Assembly: GCF_014672695.1 (NCBI RefSeq)
Contig: NZ_CP053923.1
Coordinates: 4,051,480-4,058,326, forward strand
Source: Defluviicoccus vanus
GTDB lineage: Bacteria > Pseudomonadota > Alphaproteobacteria > Rhodospirillales > Defluviicoccaceae
Length of the DNA: 6,847 bases
Direction: 5' to 3'
Shown here: positions 5,225 to 6,847 of the stretch, one piece after another
How positions within the stretch are numbered: position 1 is the stretch's first letter
How the letters are laid out: the number at the start of each line of letters is the position of its first letter
The notes under the pieces: generated by a model
Database searches by the model: none
What the model was told of the DNA's origin: nothing
What the model saw: the letters and a program-made list of their open reading frames with translations, nothing else
Program-made: the position numbers and the translations under genes

Positions 5225-6232
5225 ATGAGGTTAGCTCTAGCCCTTATCTCTGCCGCCGCCTGTCTCCTTGGCGGTGTGTCATTGGCTGAGGAGCCGATCG
5301 TTATCAAGTTCAGCCACGTCGTTGCTCCGGATACACCGAAGGGGCAGGCGGCAGAACGTTTCAAGCAGCTTGCCGAACAGTATACCGGCGGCAAGGTAAA
5401 AGTCGAAATTTACCCAAACAGTCAGCTCTACAAAGACAAAGAAGAGCTCGAGTCGCTTCAGCTTGGTTCCGTTCAGATGCTGGCGCCATCACTGGCCAAG
5501 TTCGGTCCGCTCGGTGCCAAGGAATTCGAGGCGTTTGACCTGCCGTGCCTGTTTCCTGACCGGGCGGGACTGCACCGCGTCACCGACGGTAAGATTGGTG
5601 CAGAACTGTTGAAGAAACTGGAGTCGCGCGGCATCGTCGGCCTCGACTATTGGGATAACGGTTTCAAGATCTTCAGCGCCAACTCGCCAATCAAGACCGT
5701 AGCCGATTTCAAGGGTCTGAAGATGCGGGTGCAGTCCTCAAAGGTACTCGAGGCACAAATGCGTGCGCTCGGTGCGATTCCGCAGTCGATGCCGTTCTCT
5801 GAAGTCTATCAAGGTCTGCAGACCGGTGTCGTTGACGGGACGGAAAACCCACCATCGAACATGTATACGCAGAAAATGTTCGAAGTGCAAAAATACGCCA
5901 ATGTCTCCAGGCACGGCTACCTCGGTTATGCCGTCATCGTTAACAAGAAGTTCTGGGATGGTCTCCCGGAAGGCATTCGTACCCAGCTGTCAAAGGCAAT
6001 GACCGAAGCAACCGCCTACAACAATGAAATTGCGCAAAAGGATAACGACGACGCACTTGCGGCAATGAAGGCAAGCGGGAAGACTGACTTCTTCACGCCG
6101 ACCGTCGAGGAGCGCAAAGCAATGTGCGTCGCTCTTGAGCCGGTCTATGAGGAGATGCAGGGCCGCATCGGCAAGGAGCTGATTCAGGCGATCCGTCAGG
6201 AGGCGGGTAGCATCATCGAAGGCAAGAACTAG
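5225..6232 (+). CDS. dctP: TRAP transporter C4-dicarboxylate-binding periplasmic protein DctP
   Basis: DctP captures C4-dicarboxylates (succinate, fumarate, malate) in the periplasm and delivers them to the DctQM membrane complex, driven by an ion gradient. The 335-residue protein is the usual size. It begins with a signal peptide, probably cut after A21 (SLA/EE). The mature part carries the DctP signatures IKFSHVVAPDTPKG, YPNSQLYKDKEELESLQLG, LKMRVQSSKVLEAQ with R168 as the likely carboxylate-anchoring arginine, then SEVYQGLQTGVVDGTENP and GYLGYAVIVNKKFWDGLP. These resemble known C4-dicarboxylate DctP proteins more than sialate or ectoine binders, although substrate cannot be proven by eye. 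ATG 5225-5227 follows GGGAGG by 9 bases. That site lies between AACCT and AGGTT arms (5200-5204 and 5213-5217) that could partly mask it. It ends 58 bases before dctQ. Confidence 0.95.
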   Translation: MRLALALISAAACLLGGVSLAEEPIVIKFSHVVAPDTPKGQAAERFKQLAEQYTGGKVKVEIYPNSQLYKDKEELESLQLGSVQMLAPSLAKFGPLGAKEFEAFDLPCLFPDRAGLHRVTDGKIGAELLKKLESRGIVGLDYWDNGFKIFSANSPIKTVADFKGLKMRVQSSKVLEAQMRALGAIPQSMPFSEVYQGLQTGVVDGTENPPSNMYTQKMFEVQKYANVSRHGYLGYAVIVNKKFWDGLPEGIRTQLSKAMTEATAYNNEIAQKDNDDALAAMKASGKTDFFTPTVEERKAMCVALEPVYEEMQGRIGKELIQAIRQEAGSIIEGKN

Positions 6233-6242
6233 ACATAACAAG

Positions 6243-6278
6243 GCGGCAAGCGTCTGGTGCAGACCGGGCGCCTGCCGC
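6243..6278 (+). promoter_or_regulatory. stem-loop in the dctP-dctQ gap
   Basis: GCGGCA (6243-6248) pairs with TGCCGC (6273-6278). Nested inside, GTCTG (6252-6256) pairs with CAGAC (6260-6264) around a 3-base loop. There is no T-run, so it is not a strong terminator. A structure here could stabilise the upstream dctP message or limit read-through into dctQ, giving more binding protein than membrane subunits. Confidence 0.5.
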
Positions 6279-6290
6279 ACGGTGAGGCAA

Positions 6291-6847
6291 ATGCTCCTAC
6301 GAATTCTCGATCACCTTGAGGAATGGCTGATTGCCTTTCTCATGGCTGCGGCGACGCTGGTCATCTTCGCCGCAGTTGTCCACCGTTACGGGTCCGGCAT
6401 TCCAATTCTGCAGGACTTCCTGTTGAAGATAAACATGTCCTGGGCGCAGGAACTGTGCATCTTCATGTTCATCTGGATGGCGAAGTTTGGCGCTGCGTAC
6501 GGTGTTCGTACTGGTATTCACGTCGGCGTCGATGTCGTCGTCAACGCGATGGACACCAACTGGCGGCGCATCTTCGTAGCTTTCGGGCTCCTGGCCGGCG
6601 CCTTGTTTACCGGCCTGGTTGCCTGGTTCGGGGCGACGTTCGTGTCGGCCCTGCACGGAACGGAGCAGGTTTCCTCCGATCTCGAATGGCCGATGTGGCT
6701 CGTCTATCTGTGCATACCCGTTGGTTCGGCGCTGATGTGTTTTCGCTTCTTGCAGGCGACGTACATCTTCCTCAAGACCGGCCACCTGCAGCGGGTTGAT
6801 CATGGCAAAGTCGAGGGCGTCGAACTGGATGCGGATGAACCGATTGC
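6291..6847 (+). CDS. dctQ: TRAP transporter small permease subunit DctQ (3' end outside window)
   Basis: DctQ is the small integral-membrane subunit that pairs with the large permease DctM. The frame is open from ATG 6291-6293 to the right edge (185 residues visible), so the stop is not seen. Four membrane segments are apparent at about 12-32, 52-70, 94-118 and 134-155. Between segments 2 and 3 lies the typical DctQ stretch KFGAAYGVRTGIHVGVDVVV, preceded by WAQEL. The charged tail after residue 162 suggests the true end is near. GGTGAGG ends three bases before the ATG, which is rather close; an in-frame GTG at 6282-6284 is a weaker alternative. It follows dctP in the same direction, and dctM is expected next. 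Confidence 0.9.
   Translation, partial: MLLRILDHLEEWLIAFLMAAATLVIFAAVVHRYGSGIPILQDFLLKINMSWAQELCIFMFIWMAKFGAAYGVRTGIHVGVDVVVNAMDTNWRRIFVAFGLLAGALFTGLVAWFGATFVSALHGTEQVSSDLEWPMWLVYLCIPVGSALMCFRFLQATYIFLKTGHLQRVDHGKVEGVELDADEPI

Noticed and set aside
6297..6803. 168-residue minus-strand frame opposite dctQ
   Set aside because: DctQ on the plus strand has membrane segments and family motifs; the antisense translation has a shadow-like composition.
1..6847. CRISPR arrays, tRNA genes or insertion sequences
   Set aside because: No regular direct repeats, cloverleaf-like sequences, transposase motifs or terminal inverted repeats were seen on either strand.

Overview
The window reads as a GC-rich proteobacterial chromosome segment from a nitrogen fixer. 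Two blocks are visible: a leftward (minus-strand) nitrogen-fixation block, nifA-nifB-fdxN-nifZ (coordinates fall in that order), and a rightward (plus-strand) TRAP dicarboxylate transporter block, dctP-dctQ. A small leftward lipoprotein gene of unknown role lies between them. The nifA-nifB-ferredoxin-nifZ order and the cysteine-motif (oxygen-sensitive) NifA point to an alpha- or betaproteobacterium. I cannot name the genus from sequence alone.

Nif block (1-4311). nifA (2208-3836) encodes the sigma-54-dependent activator, with GAF, AAA+ and helix-turn-helix parts and the C-X11-C-X19-C-X4-C signature of NifA proteins that are themselves inactivated by oxygen. No nifL is present in the window. 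The nifA-nifB gap holds a textbook NifA target: two TGT-N10-ACA upstream activator sequences, one spanning the nifA stop codon, an IHF-like site, and a TGGC-N8-TTGC -24/-12 element. It drives nifB (556-2046, GTG start), which makes NifB-co, the precursor of the nitrogenase cofactor. An 8Fe-8S ferredoxin (301-495) and the N-terminal part of NifZ (1-255, running off the left edge) follow with short gaps, so they are probably one operon. A second -24/-12 element (4102-4117) lies about 255 bases upstream of nifA, without a perfect activator site, which suggests that nifA is itself sigma-54 controlled and has a long leader.

Middle (4312-5224). A 201-residue predicted lipoprotein (4312-4917) is transcribed leftward. 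A 307-base AT-richer divergent region separates it from dctP. It contains a CRP-like palindrome, two overlapping short inverted repeats and the dctP ribosome binding site.

TRAP block (5225-6847). dctP encodes the periplasmic C4-dicarboxylate-binding protein and dctQ (from 6291, open at the right edge) the small membrane subunit. A GC-rich stem-loop sits in the 58-base gap between them. dctM is expected just beyond the window. C4-dicarboxylates are common carbon and energy sources for diazotrophs, so the adjacency makes physiological sense, but nothing in the sequence proves co-regulation: no NifA or sigma-54 site was found in front of dctP.
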